A stretch of 10,370 nucleotides of DNA, from positions 1 through 10,370 of the forward strand of contig CAMWRB010000028.1 of assembly GCA_947176545.1 (NCBI GenBank). The letters run 5' to 3'. Under the pieces are notes generated by a model. That model was not told the DNA's origin and made no database searches. It was given only the letters and a program-made list of their open reading frames with translations. The DNA comes from an uncultured Porphyromonadaceae bacterium. GTDB taxonomy: Bacteria > Bacteroidota > Bacteroidia > Bacteroidales > Muribaculaceae. Below are positions 1 to 6,935 of this stretch, piece after piece. Every line of letters starts with the position of its first letter. The first letter of the stretch is position 1. The position numbers and the translations under genes are program-made.

Positions 1-830
1 GGGTCGGCGGGTTTGTAGGTCTCAAAATCTGATTCTGTCATTTCTGCGACGAGGTCGGACAGGTCGGGGTCCTTTATCATCAGGGGGAGGTCAAAGACGG
101 CCGAACGAAACTGAAAATCCTCGTCAAACTCAGTGCTAAGTTCAAACAAAGCACCTTTGCTTTCATCAATATTCACCGAAGCCTTGTTGATGCCAATCTT
201 ATGGGTAAGAAGATATGCTCCGGCATATGTATCATTGACGTAAACATGACAGGGGATAAAGTCGTTGCTGAACTCCAAGCCGATTCGTTTTGCGACCCAA
301 AATGCTATGGCATTGTGCATCAACGAGGCATCCATACAATCAGCCAAGAGAACATAGCTCTTAGCCTTGGTCATTTCGCATAAAGATGTCTTCGACTTGA
401 ACTTAAGACGCATAGGCTTCTTGGGAAACCACCAAGTGGAATTGCCGCGGCCCTTGACAGTCAGCGGTAATGAATCGAGAGACTCAACCATGCCATTGCC
501 CTCCACACTCAGTATCGCGGAGATATAATTATCCTTATCCGGCACCCAAGTCAGCTCGGGACGCTCGGGAAAGGAAAATCTGAGCACGGGCACATCGACA
601 GTACGCAAGACTATAGAGTCGATTGATGCGAGGGGTATCGAGACACTGTCGGACGTCAGAATTGTCGGTATGCTGTCAAGACTGTGAGTCAGGGAGATGG
701 AATCTGCCAATCGGAATTGATTGAAGGTTTTGTCATTGCGATAGACATTGACCGTGCGTGCCTGCATGAGACCCGCCGCTGAAAAGATTGAAATACAAAG
801 AAGTATGACCGAAAATATAGCAGACCTCAT
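1..830 (-). CDS. CotH kinase family secreted protein (3' end cut by window edge)
   Basis: An open frame runs leftwards from an ATG at 830-828 through position 1 without a stop, giving about 276 residues; the C-terminus lies outside the window. Residues 1-24 form a signal peptide (MRSAIFSVILLCISIFSAAG, then LMQA). Residues about 27-78 are a beta-rich segment ending in SIDSIVLRTV. The CotH-type domain starts near residue 95: GRGNSTW at 127-133, KKPMRLKFK at 137-145, KSYVLLADCMDASLMHNA at 157-174, then HVYVNDTYAGAYLLTHKIG at 195-213. These blocks are characteristic of the spore-coat CotH kinase-like fold (PF08757), common in secreted Bacteroidota proteins of mostly unknown substrate. In B. subtilis CotH the catalytic aspartates lie further downstream, so activity cannot be judged here. 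The start overlaps the stop of the upstream gene as ATGA, which implies translational coupling. The family call is firm; kinase function is inference. Confidence 0.9.
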   Translation of the reverse strand, partial: MRSAIFSVILLCISIFSAAGLMQARTVNVYRNDKTFNQFRLADSISLTHSLDSIPTILTSDSVSIPLASIDSIVLRTVDVPVLRFSFPERPELTWVPDKDNYISAILSVEGNGMVESLDSLPLTVKGRGNSTWWFPKKPMRLKFKSKTSLCEMTKAKSYVLLADCMDASLMHNAIAFWVAKRIGLEFSNDFIPCHVYVNDTYAGAYLLTHKIGINKASVNIDESKGALFELSTEFDEDFQFRSAVFDLPLMIKDPDLSDLVAEMTESDFETYKPAD

Positions 831-1288
831 CTTACCATCAGTTTAAGTGTTTCATTATCATCAACTTTAATCAGGACTATCCCGCGGGGCAAAAGGTAAT
901 GACTGATATGACAGGTATCCTTAAATCTCTCATTAAGCACTATTCGCCCCGCAAGGTCCGCGACCGTGACCGAATGTTCGCCGGGAAGTGAGAACTCCAC
1001 ACCGGAGGCGTTGAAGACCGCGCGCGGCTGGCATGCAATACCTTTAACCTCTGTCGTCACGGAGTAAGTGAGTTTGGCTACATCACTGATGTCATATGTA
1101 AGAGGGATAGAATCCACGCTGACACTCAGCGTCGAGTCATTGAACGCCATGCTGACACCATGACCAATCTCCAGTTCCTGATATTCTCCGTTACGGTTAT
1201 GGATTAGCAGATTGACTGAAGTTGCATATATTGTAAGCAAGGAAACCGAGAATGCAATAATCAATAAAAAAATGCGTATATATTTCAT
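827..1288 (-). CDS. Small secreted protein: signal peptide, short beta segment, T9SS-type C-terminal tail
   Basis: I chose the ATG at 1288-1286 (153 residues). The frame extends upstream only to a TTG at 1321, which would add 11 residues before a clean signal peptide (MKYIRIFLLIIAFSVSLLTI, residues 1-20). Residues about 25-77 form a beta-rich segment (VNLLIHNRNGEYQ ... DISDVAKLTYSV) resembling residues 27-78 of the adjacent CotH-type protein. Residues about 90-153 look like a type A sorting tail: SVTVADLAGRIVLNE, then LLPRGIVLIKV, ending LKLMVR. No catalytic domain lies between. A TAATTTTG sequence at 1326-1319 on this strand resembles a Bacteroidota -7 box and would give a leader of about 25 nt, but no good -33 box is visible. 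The stop overlaps the next gene's start by 4 bases. The product may be a surface or adaptor protein exported with CotH; its function is unknown. Confidence 0.75.
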   Translation of the reverse strand: MKYIRIFLLIIAFSVSLLTIYATSVNLLIHNRNGEYQELEIGHGVSMAFNDSTLSVSVDSIPLTYDISDVAKLTYSVTTEVKGIACQPRAVFNASGVEFSLPGEHSVTVADLAGRIVLNERFKDTCHISHYLLPRGIVLIKVDDNETLKLMVR

Positions 1289-1375
1289 AATTCTTGTGAG
1301 AAAGACTCTAATATTACGCAAAATTATAAAAAATTCCTCAATATTTATTATCTTTGTGATTACAAAAATGTAATC

Positions 1376-1406
1376 GTTATTTACACCTCACCGACTCGTA
1401 ACTTTG
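1376..1406 (+). promoter_or_regulatory. Probable Bacteroidota-type promoter for the PNGase F gene
   Basis: TAACTTTG at 1399-1406 matches the TAnnTTTG -7 consensus exactly and is identical to the -7 box of the tRNA promoter at 10212-10219. The -33 position holds only a weak GTTA at 1376-1379, with 19 bases between the boxes. Transcription would start near 1413 and leave a leader of about 100 nt before the ATG at 1513. It sits in the 224-bp gap between the two divergent transcription units. Confidence 0.45.
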
Positions 1407-1512
1407 TATAACAATACGTGAAGATTTTCGGTAGTATCTGCAACCCTGACGGTAACATTTACGGCGGTAATAATTCTGCTGCCTGAATATTCATAATTAA
1501 TACCCTGTACGA

Positions 1513-2892
1513 ATGAAATATAAATCACTCGCGATAATTATCGCAACGACTGCCCTCAGTTGTTCTGCGGCTGTTGAAATACCGGTTATGAAAGATGCCG
1601 TCTTTTATGACGGATATAAGACCGATGTCATAGTAGACGCTGAATTGAATGACGGTATATACCGTCTTGCAAATTCATTATACTCTGTCCCCCTGGATGC
1701 CGATGCCTTAAAAAATGTCGGCACCGACCTGACACTGCACGTGACTCTCTCACCCCGCTGCGACAATTATGACCGTATGGGATGTGTCAGACTGGCTTTC
1801 GTCCCCAAAGAGGAGACCCGTTACACCGAGGATGATGTGCAACGTATCGAGCTGGCCCGATTTATCACCCCCTTCATGAATATGAATAAGGAACCGGACA
1901 GCGTCCCCTACGAATGGAATATATCGGATGTAGCTTACATACTGCATGACCCGGACATCAACGAACGCTACAATCTATGGATAGAGACATACCTTTTCGG
2001 AGTGCCGTACGCCGCCCGGGAGCAGGTAGAGGGATGTGCTGACCACGATGATGTGTATGCAGCCACCGTCTGGCTCACAGCCGATGAAGATACTGACGGA
2101 ACAGTGGCCGGCGCAGCCGTTCACAACAGATTGTTTCCCCTGTACACAACCAAGTCTGAAATTAAAGGGGACATAAACTTCAACAGATATACCGAAGGCG
2201 CTACTGATAAATTCGGCAAGACGGAACGTACATTCACTTTCACTACAGACACCGACCTGACGGATGCGCGATTAAATCTTATCCTCACCAATCACGGAGC
2301 CGATACCAAAGGTGAGGAATATGTCCGCCGCCTGCACAATGTGTTTATCGACGGTGAACTTAAACTGAGTTATACACCCGGTGGAGTGAGCTGCGAACCT
2401 TACAGACAATACAATTCGCAGGGCAACATGATATACGGCAAGACACCCCAGACAGACTGGGAGGAGTGGAACAACTGGTGTCCGGGTCAGGCCGTACCTG
2501 TCAGGCAGATAAATCTCGGTGAGCTCAAAGCCGGTGAACATTCCGTCAAAATCACGGTTCCCGATGCACAGTTTTTTCACAATAAAGGAGACTTCCGTCC
2601 CTCACTGTATGTTCAGGGTGTGACTGAAGGCGAACTCAATCTATCCGCAGTCAATCAAATAAATGACTCCGAACTGGACGGCATTACATTCGAGCATATC
2701 GGTGATGATATAATCTTCAAGTCTGCCACTCCGTTGCGCGAAGCCGCGCTATACGACCTCTCAGGCTCTCTGCTCGAAGGTTATTATAATCCCGCGGGGA
2801 TTATTTCGCTGGCAGGACGTACGCCGGGCACATACATACTCCTTGTCGTGGCTCGTGACGGCAGATATACGACCTATAAAGCCGTCAAATAA
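1513..2892 (+). CDS. Secreted PNGase F-type peptide:N-glycosidase with T9SS-type tail
   Basis: 459 residues; predicted to hydrolyse the bond between asparagine and the first GlcNAc of N-glycans on glycoproteins, outside the cell. A signal peptide covers about residues 1-20. The N-terminal PNGase F domain (about 25-190) contains CDNYDR at 83-88, matching CDEWDR of Elizabethkingia PNGase F, so D87 corresponds to catalytic D60. RFITPF follows at 116-121, and WIETY at 156-160 puts E158 at the position of E118. The C-terminal domain (about 200-375) has GEEYVRRLHNVFIDG at 267-281, with E269 matching E206. NWCPGQAVPVR at 321-331 matches the WCPGMAVPTR block. C294 and C323 match one known disulfide; the cysteine pair flanking E206 is absent. 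Residues about 385-459 form a type A sorting tail (AALYDLSGSL, PGTYILLV, ending YKAVK). The alignment was made from memory of PNGase F. The family call is strong; activity is inferred from the retained acids. Confidence 0.9.
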   Translation: MKYKSLAIIIATTALSCSAAVEIPVMKDAVFYDGYKTDVIVDAELNDGIYRLANSLYSVPLDADALKNVGTDLTLHVTLSPRCDNYDRMGCVRLAFVPKEETRYTEDDVQRIELARFITPFMNMNKEPDSVPYEWNISDVAYILHDPDINERYNLWIETYLFGVPYAAREQVEGCADHDDVYAATVWLTADEDTDGTVAGAAVHNRLFPLYTTKSEIKGDINFNRYTEGATDKFGKTERTFTFTTDTDLTDARLNLILTNHGADTKGEEYVRRLHNVFIDGELKLSYTPGGVSCEPYRQYNSQGNMIYGKTPQTDWEEWNNWCPGQAVPVRQINLGELKAGEHSVKITVPDAQFFHNKGDFRPSLYVQGVTEGELNLSAVNQINDSELDGITFEHIGDDIIFKSATPLREAALYDLSGSLLEGYYNPAGIISLAGRTPGTYILLVVARDGRYTTYKAVK

Positions 2893-2894
2893 CC

Positions 2895-3569
2895 ATGAAA
2901 CAGGTCTATCAATTTCTTCGTTCTCTCACCCGGCATAATGACCGTGAATGGTTTAACGCTCACAAAGATGAGTATTTAAGGGCCAAGCAGACCACAGACA
3001 GGTTTGCCGTGGAATTATTGGCTGCAATGAGTGAGATTGACCCCGATGCCGCGTTGCTTGATGTCAAGGATGTGACCTATAGAATCTATCGGGACACACG
3101 CTTTTCGTCCGACAAGACTCCATACAAGACTCATATCGGAATATTTATCAATCCACCCAAGGGTAAGAAGTCACTGCGTTTCGGCTACTACTTCCATATC
3201 GAACCGGGGGCATCGTTAATATGTGCGGGCAATATGCCCTATCCCACCAAGCTTACCAATATGCTCCGTCAGGATATCTATGACAATATTGATGAATGGC
3301 TTTCTATCATTGAGTCTCCGGAGTTTCAGACATACTTCCCGACGGTCGGGGGCAATCCTCTCAAAAGTGCCCCCAAGGGCTTTGACAAGGCGTGGCCATA
3401 TATAGATTATATTAAACCACGTGATTTCGGAGCGGTAATGCCGGTTTCGGACGATTTCTTCTGCGCGCCCGATATTATCGAGCGCCTCAAACCGATTATG
3501 GTTCAGATGAAACGTCTCAACGACTTCGTCAACTACACGGTCGACATTTATGAGGAGACCGAGTTGTGA
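2895..3569 (+). CDS. DUF2461 family protein
   Basis: 224 residues, close to the usual family length. It starts 2 bases after the PNGase F stop, so the two genes are almost certainly co-transcribed. Hallmarks of DUF2461 (TIGR02453) are visible: FLRSLTRHNDREWFNAHKDEY near the N-terminus, then YRIYRDTRFSSDKTPYKTHI at residues 62-81, FGYYFHIEPGASLICAGNMP around 96-115, and PKGFDKAWPY in the C-terminal third. There is no signal peptide or membrane segment, so it should be cytoplasmic, unlike its secreted neighbours. The biochemical function of the family is not established; the strongly conserved RIYRD.RFS.DK.PYKTH block suggests a binding or catalytic site. Nothing in the sequence ties it to glycan degradation apart from its position. 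Confidence 0.92.
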   Translation: MKQVYQFLRSLTRHNDREWFNAHKDEYLRAKQTTDRFAVELLAAMSEIDPDAALLDVKDVTYRIYRDTRFSSDKTPYKTHIGIFINPPKGKKSLRFGYYFHIEPGASLICAGNMPYPTKLTNMLRQDIYDNIDEWLSIIESPEFQTYFPTVGGNPLKSAPKGFDKAWPYIDYIKPRDFGAVMPVSDDFFCAPDIIERLKPIMVQMKRLNDFVNYTVDIYEETEL

Positions 3570-3580
3570 AAATTACTCGA

Positions 3581-3615
3581 CACTATATACTTTAACTGAA
3601 CACTATACATTAACT
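3581..3615 (+). repeat. Imperfect tandem repeat upstream of the GH13 gene
   Basis: CACTATATACTTTAACT at 3581-3597 is followed by CACTATACATTAACT at 3601-3615. The starts are 20 bases apart, about two helical turns. The copies share CACTATA at the left and TTAACT at the right. They fill most of the 58-bp gap between the DUF2461 stop and the GH13 start. They could be a paired binding site for a regulator or chance AT-rich similarity; no clear promoter is visible here. Confidence 0.35.
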
Positions 3616-3627
3616 AATTATTTTTAT

Positions 3628-6396
3628 ATGCTTAAACAATGCTTAATGTCAGCTGTAGCACTCGCAGCCTCCATCACGGGGTTCGCTCAGGTGACAACAT
3701 CTCCCGCTCTGTTGCAAGAGGACAGCGAGAATGTGGTGATTTACTACCATGCGGACCAGGGCAACAAGGCTCTCGCCAACTTGCCGGCCTCCACTATCCT
3801 TTATGCCCACACCGGTGTATTGACATCGAAATCACAGGGCAGTTCCGACTGGAAGTATGCACCCACATGGGGAGAAAACAAACCCAAGTATGAGATGGTA
3901 TATGTAGAGCCCAACCTCTACAAACTCAATATCGGAGATATCCGTACATATTACGGCATCACGGACCCGACTGAAAAAATCCAGAAACTGGCTTTCGTAT
4001 TCCGTACAGCTGATAAGGATTCTCCCAAGCAGGGTAAGACAGAGACCGGCGGTGATATTTTTGTAGATGTCATGGACAGCGGTCTGCAGATAGTTTTTGA
4101 GACTGACATACAGGGCAACATCCTGACTCCGGACAACTCAAAAGTTACGTTCACTCTCGCTTCGACTCAACCTGCCGAGCTTAATATTGTGATAAACCGC
4201 AATACTGTCGCTTCCAAGCAGGATGCCACAGAGCTGGTATATGAGTATATCTTCACAGAACCGGGAGAATACACCATCTACGGTCAGGCCAAAGCAAACG
4301 GCACCCTTAAGGAAAGGAACATGAAGCTGGTTTATGTACAGCCCTCTCCCGTGGCTGATTATCCCGGTGGCATTCCCAAACAGGGAACTGTAAGAAATGA
4401 TGACGGCACCGTGACTTTCTGTCTCGCCGCACCCGGTAAGAACACCGCCATCCTCGTCGGCTCGTGGAACAACTATGAGGAGTCTGACCAATACACCATG
4501 AATATGCAGGAATATCAGGGACAGCGTTATTTCTGGTATACCGTCGATGGCCTTGACACTACCACAATGTACCCTTATTACTTCCTTGTGGACGGTTCTA
4601 TCCGCGTCGGTGACCCATACGCCAAACTGGTTCTCGACCCCTATAATGATAAATATATCTCCTCCAAGGTATTCCCCAATCTCCCCCCCTATCCTCTTGA
4701 AGGTAACAAAAGAGTCATGCTGGGTATCTATCAGGAGAATATCAACGATTATAAGTGGACAGATGACAACTTTGTCCGTCCCGACAAGGACAACCTGGTC
4801 ATCTACGAGTTGCTGATTCGTGTCTTTACCGGCACTGAGGGTAAGGCTCAGGGTAACGGTACAATCAACAAGGCTCTTGAGAAAATCCCCTATCTGAAGG
4901 AACTGGGAGTGAACGTGATTGAGCTCCTTCCCATCAATGAGTTCAACGGCAATGTATCATGGGGTTACAATCCCAACTTCTATTTCGCTCCCGACAAGGC
5001 CTACGGTACTCCGGACGACTATAAGAACTTCATCAACACCTGCCATGAGAACGGTATTGCCGTAGTACTCGATATGGTATTCAATCAGTCGGACGGTCTG
5101 CACCCCTGGTATCAGATGTATATGCCCGGTCAGAACCCCTTCTACAACCTCGATGCGCCCCACGATTTCAGTGTGCTCAACGACTGGAACCAGGGACATC
5201 CCCTCGTGCGTCAGCAGTGGCAGGATTGCGTGAAATACTGGATTGAGGAGTATCACGTGGACGGTTACCGTTTCGACCTCGTAAAGGGTCTCGGTGACAA
5301 CGACTCATACCTCAACAACGGTGTGAGCGATACCAATGCCTACAATAAATCACGCATTGAGAATATGCGCCGCATACAGAAAGCGATGGAGGAGGTAACT
5401 CCCAATGCGTTCTTCATCAACGAGAACCTTGCCGGCGCACAGGAGGAGAATGAGATGGCTCAGACAGGTATGCTCAACTGGGCGAACGTCAATTATCAGG
5501 GTTGCCAGTATGCCAAAGGCTACTCATCCAATTCCAATCTGAACCGTTTCTACGCTATCAAGGACAGCCGCACATACGGCTCGACCGTATCATATCTCGA
5601 ATCTCACGATGAGCAGCGTCTTGCTTACGAGCAGGTGACTTACGGCCAGTCTGCCGTCAAGAACGACCACGCCGTTGCTATGCGCCGTATCGGTTCGGCA
5701 GCCGCACAGATGATTCTCACTCCCGGTGCTCACATGATTTGGCAATTCTCGGAAATGGGTAATGCACAGTCGACCAAGAGTAAAGACGGTGGCAACAATA
5801 CAGACCCCAAGATTGTGAACTGGAATCTCCTCGACGACCCGGACAATGCCGGCCTGATGCACAACTATCAGGATTTGATTCGTATACGTCTGGCCAATCC
5901 CGACCTCTTCACTCAAGATACATTCACATCTGCATGCAGCTCATGGTCTTCTGCAAGATACCTCAAGGCTGTCAAGGGTGACAAGGAACTGGTGTGTGTC
6001 ATTAATCCGCAGCTTGAGAAGGAACTTACTTACAAATATGCTTTCCTCTCTACAAGCGATGATAACTATGATATCGTTGTCAAGTCTACGGGTACTAATC
6101 CTTCATACAGTGTTGCCGAGGGTACAATCACAGTTCCGGCCAACTCTTTCGTAGTCATCATGTCAAAGGCTTGCGACAGCGTGGACACTATAAGCGGTGA
6201 CGCGGACTCACAGCTCTACGTACGTGGCTTCAAGGGAGGTCTGACCATCGAGAATGCTCCTCTCGGATACACCATCTATACACTCAACGGTGGAATGGTA
6301 GCTACATCATCTGATGTCAAGGGTGAATACGAGCTCCAACCCGGCATCTACATCGTTAAATCCGGCAAGGATGTCGCCAAGGTAGTCGTAATGTAA
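3628..6396 (+). CDS. Secreted multidomain GH13 alpha-amylase/pullulanase-like enzyme with T9SS-type tail
   Basis: 922 residues from the ATG at 3628. That start opens with a clean signal peptide (MLKQCLMSAVALAASITGFA, then Q); the frame also extends to an ATG at 3550 inside the previous gene, which would bury it. Order of parts: an N-terminal beta module (about 25-160), an Ig-like module (about 165-245), a CBM48/E-set domain (about 250-345), a GH13 barrel (about 390-755), a C-terminal beta domain (to about 850), and a T9SS-type tail (about 860-922: YTIYTLNGG, PGIYIVKSG, end KVVVM). Catalytic motifs: LDMVFNQ with D482, GYRFDLVKG with nucleophile D550, FFINENLAG with acid/base E599, ESHDEQR with D661. 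Region I has Gln487 where most GH13 enzymes have His. It should cleave alpha-glucans such as starch or glycogen outside the cell; whether alpha-1,4 or alpha-1,6 bonds is not decidable here. Confidence 0.92.
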   Translation: MLKQCLMSAVALAASITGFAQVTTSPALLQEDSENVVIYYHADQGNKALANLPASTILYAHTGVLTSKSQGSSDWKYAPTWGENKPKYEMVYVEPNLYKLNIGDIRTYYGITDPTEKIQKLAFVFRTADKDSPKQGKTETGGDIFVDVMDSGLQIVFETDIQGNILTPDNSKVTFTLASTQPAELNIVINRNTVASKQDATELVYEYIFTEPGEYTIYGQAKANGTLKERNMKLVYVQPSPVADYPGGIPKQGTVRNDDGTVTFCLAAPGKNTAILVGSWNNYEESDQYTMNMQEYQGQRYFWYTVDGLDTTTMYPYYFLVDGSIRVGDPYAKLVLDPYNDKYISSKVFPNLPPYPLEGNKRVMLGIYQENINDYKWTDDNFVRPDKDNLVIYELLIRVFTGTEGKAQGNGTINKALEKIPYLKELGVNVIELLPINEFNGNVSWGYNPNFYFAPDKAYGTPDDYKNFINTCHENGIAVVLDMVFNQSDGLHPWYQMYMPGQNPFYNLDAPHDFSVLNDWNQGHPLVRQQWQDCVKYWIEEYHVDGYRFDLVKGLGDNDSYLNNGVSDTNAYNKSRIENMRRIQKAMEEVTPNAFFINENLAGAQEENEMAQTGMLNWANVNYQGCQYAKGYSSNSNLNRFYAIKDSRTYGSTVSYLESHDEQRLAYEQVTYGQSAVKNDHAVAMRRIGSAAAQMILTPGAHMIWQFSEMGNAQSTKSKDGGNNTDPKIVNWNLLDDPDNAGLMHNYQDLIRIRLANPDLFTQDTFTSACSSWSSARYLKAVKGDKELVCVINPQLEKELTYKYAFLSTSDDNYDIVVKSTGTNPSYSVAEGTITVPANSFVVIMSKACDSVDTISGDADSQLYVRGFKGGLTIENAPLGYTIYTLNGGMVATSSDVKGEYELQPGIYIVKSGKDVAKVVVM

Positions 6397-6434
6397 TACA
6401 GGCATTCGATAATAATTTATTATCAACTATAACG

Positions 6435-6472
6435 GAGGCTGAACCATAAACAATAATTTATGGTTCAGCCTC
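6435..6472 (+). terminator. Strong hairpin, probable transcription terminator after the GH13 gene
   Basis: A perfect 16-bp inverted repeat: GAGGCTGAACCATAAA at 6435-6450 and its exact complement at 6457-6472, separated by the loop CAATAA. It begins 38 bases after the GH13 stop codon. The downstream bases (AACAATTT) lack a clean U-run, so termination efficiency is uncertain, but the stem is far longer than expected by chance and placed where the transcript should end. The upper stem is AT-rich and the base GC-rich. Confidence 0.7.
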
Positions 6473-6493
6473 AACAATTTACATCATCCGGCC

Positions 6494-6523
6494 CTGTAGG
6501 GGCGCAATACATTGCGCCCACAG
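6494..6523. repeat. Short GC-rich palindromic element, REP-like
   Basis: GGGCGCAAT at 6500-6508 and ATTGCGCCC at 6511-6519 form a perfect 9-bp inverted repeat around a 2-base centre. CTGT at 6494-6497 pairs with ACAG at 6520-6523, with AG bulged on the left. It is intergenic, directly after the GH13 terminator hairpin, and unlike its AT-rich surroundings. The TAGGGGCGC...GCGCCC pattern resembles dispersed palindromic repeats seen between genes in various bacteria. That resemblance is from memory, and only one copy is visible here. Confidence 0.5.
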
Positions 6524-6735
6524 AACCCCAAACCGATAAAACGAAATACATTACCCGTCCGCGGCGACGCTGCGCTCTTAACTTTTTTTGTGAAAAATAG
6601 TCTAATATTTACATAATATTATGCGTTAATCCTTTGCAACAAGAGAATGATTAATACAGGAAATGAGCTGTCGGGAGACACCTCCTTTAGATTAATTGTC
6701 TAAATTTTGGGTTATATACATTAGTAATTTCTATC

Positions 6736-6843
6736 ATGCACCGAGTGTTGATAAAACATTTCGGTCTCACCACCGGGCGTCGTGATGACGTCCGGTGGTT
6801 TGCGTTCGGGGATAATCCTGAAAATATCGATATTCTGCTTTAA
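6736..6843 (+). CDS. Possible 35-residue leader ORF upstream of the phenylalanine operon (uncertain)
   Basis: An ATG at 6736 opens a 35-codon frame ending at TAA 6841-6843. The product begins MHRVLIKHFGLTTGRRDDV and ends NIDILL. It contains three Phe codons and one Trp codon, with the Trp and two of the Phe clustered in WFAF just after a strong hairpin (6769-6799). The next gene, 92 bases on, encodes prephenate dehydratase of phenylalanine synthesis. A leader peptide role is conceivable, but there is no run of Phe codons, no clear promoter in front, and a likely promoter (6867-6898) lies after it. It may be non-coding RNA or chance. Confidence 0.25.
   Translation: MHRVLIKHFGLTTGRRDDVRWFAFGDNPENIDILL
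6769..6799 (+). terminator. GC-rich hairpin upstream of the phenylalanine operon (terminator or attenuator-like)
   Basis: ACCACCGGGCGTC at 6769-6781 pairs with GACGTCCGGTGGT at 6787-6799 over 13 positions, with one G-U wobble and a 5-base loop GTGAT. TTTGCGTTC follows, a weak T-rich tail. It could end an upstream small RNA or read-through transcript, or act as an attenuator stem for the prephenate dehydratase gene. It overlaps the possible 35-codon ORF, so a coding and a structural role compete here. The stem is clear; the role is inference. Confidence 0.5.
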
Positions 6844-6866
6844 TCGCATGGATATGCGCTGGAACG

Positions 6867-6898
6867 GTTGCATAACTTAATAATTATTATTAACTTCG
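6867..6898 (+). promoter_or_regulatory. Likely promoter of the phenylalanine operon
   Basis: GTTG at 6867-6870 and TAACTTCG at 6891-6898 each differ by one base from the Bacteroidota -33 (TTTG) and -7 (TAnnTTTG) boxes, with the expected 20-base spacing. Transcription would start near 6903-6905, about 30 bases before the prephenate dehydratase ATG. If correct, the upstream hairpin and small ORF would lie outside this transcript. Confidence 0.45.
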
Positions 6899-6935
6899 CA
6901 GTTATACCCCTCTCAACACAGTTGAATCTTAATAT

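Larger units (their letters stand above)
6397..6935. other. 539-bp intergenic region between the GH13 gene and the phenylalanine operon
   Basis: No convincing gene fills this stretch. From left to right it holds an AT-rich palindrome (GATAATAA, T, TTATTATC at 6408-6424), a perfect 16-bp hairpin, a GC-rich palindromic element, and a T7 run at 6583-6589. A 7-bp inverted repeat TAATATT/AATATTA follows at 6603-6621, then a 13-bp hairpin at 6769-6799 inside a possible 35-codon ORF, and a plausible promoter at 6867-6898. I recognise no known riboswitch or T-box. The part from 6622 to 6735 shows only weak short hairpins. Confidence 0.7.

Noticed and set aside
201..383. Plus-strand 60-codon ORF in the left part
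   Set aside because: It lies antisense to the CotH-type gene, whose frame is continuous across it and carries family motifs there.
1289..1321. Upstream TTG start for the small minus-strand protein
   Set aside because: It would put 11 residues in front of an otherwise clean signal peptide, and a -7-like box overlaps it; the ATG at 1288 is better.
1418..1486. GTG-started 22-codon ORF in the leader of the PNGase F gene
   Set aside because: It has a GTG start, no supporting signal and no recognisable similarity; more likely chance.
1510..1570. Lipoprotein signal (ALSC) at the PNGase F N-terminus
   Set aside because: The -3 to -1 residues do not fit a lipobox well, and the T9SS-type tail favours an ordinary signal peptidase I substrate.
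2272..2580. Minus-strand ORF of 102 codons inside the PNGase F gene, and similar long antisense frames at 4138-4491, 5590-5916 and 9510-9809
   Set aside because: They are shadows of well supported plus-strand genes and show no family motifs of their own.
3550..3627. N-terminal extension of the GH13 protein to an ATG inside the DUF2461 gene
   Set aside because: The extra 26 residues are low-complexity Thr/Tyr-rich sequence and would bury the signal peptide that starts at 3628.
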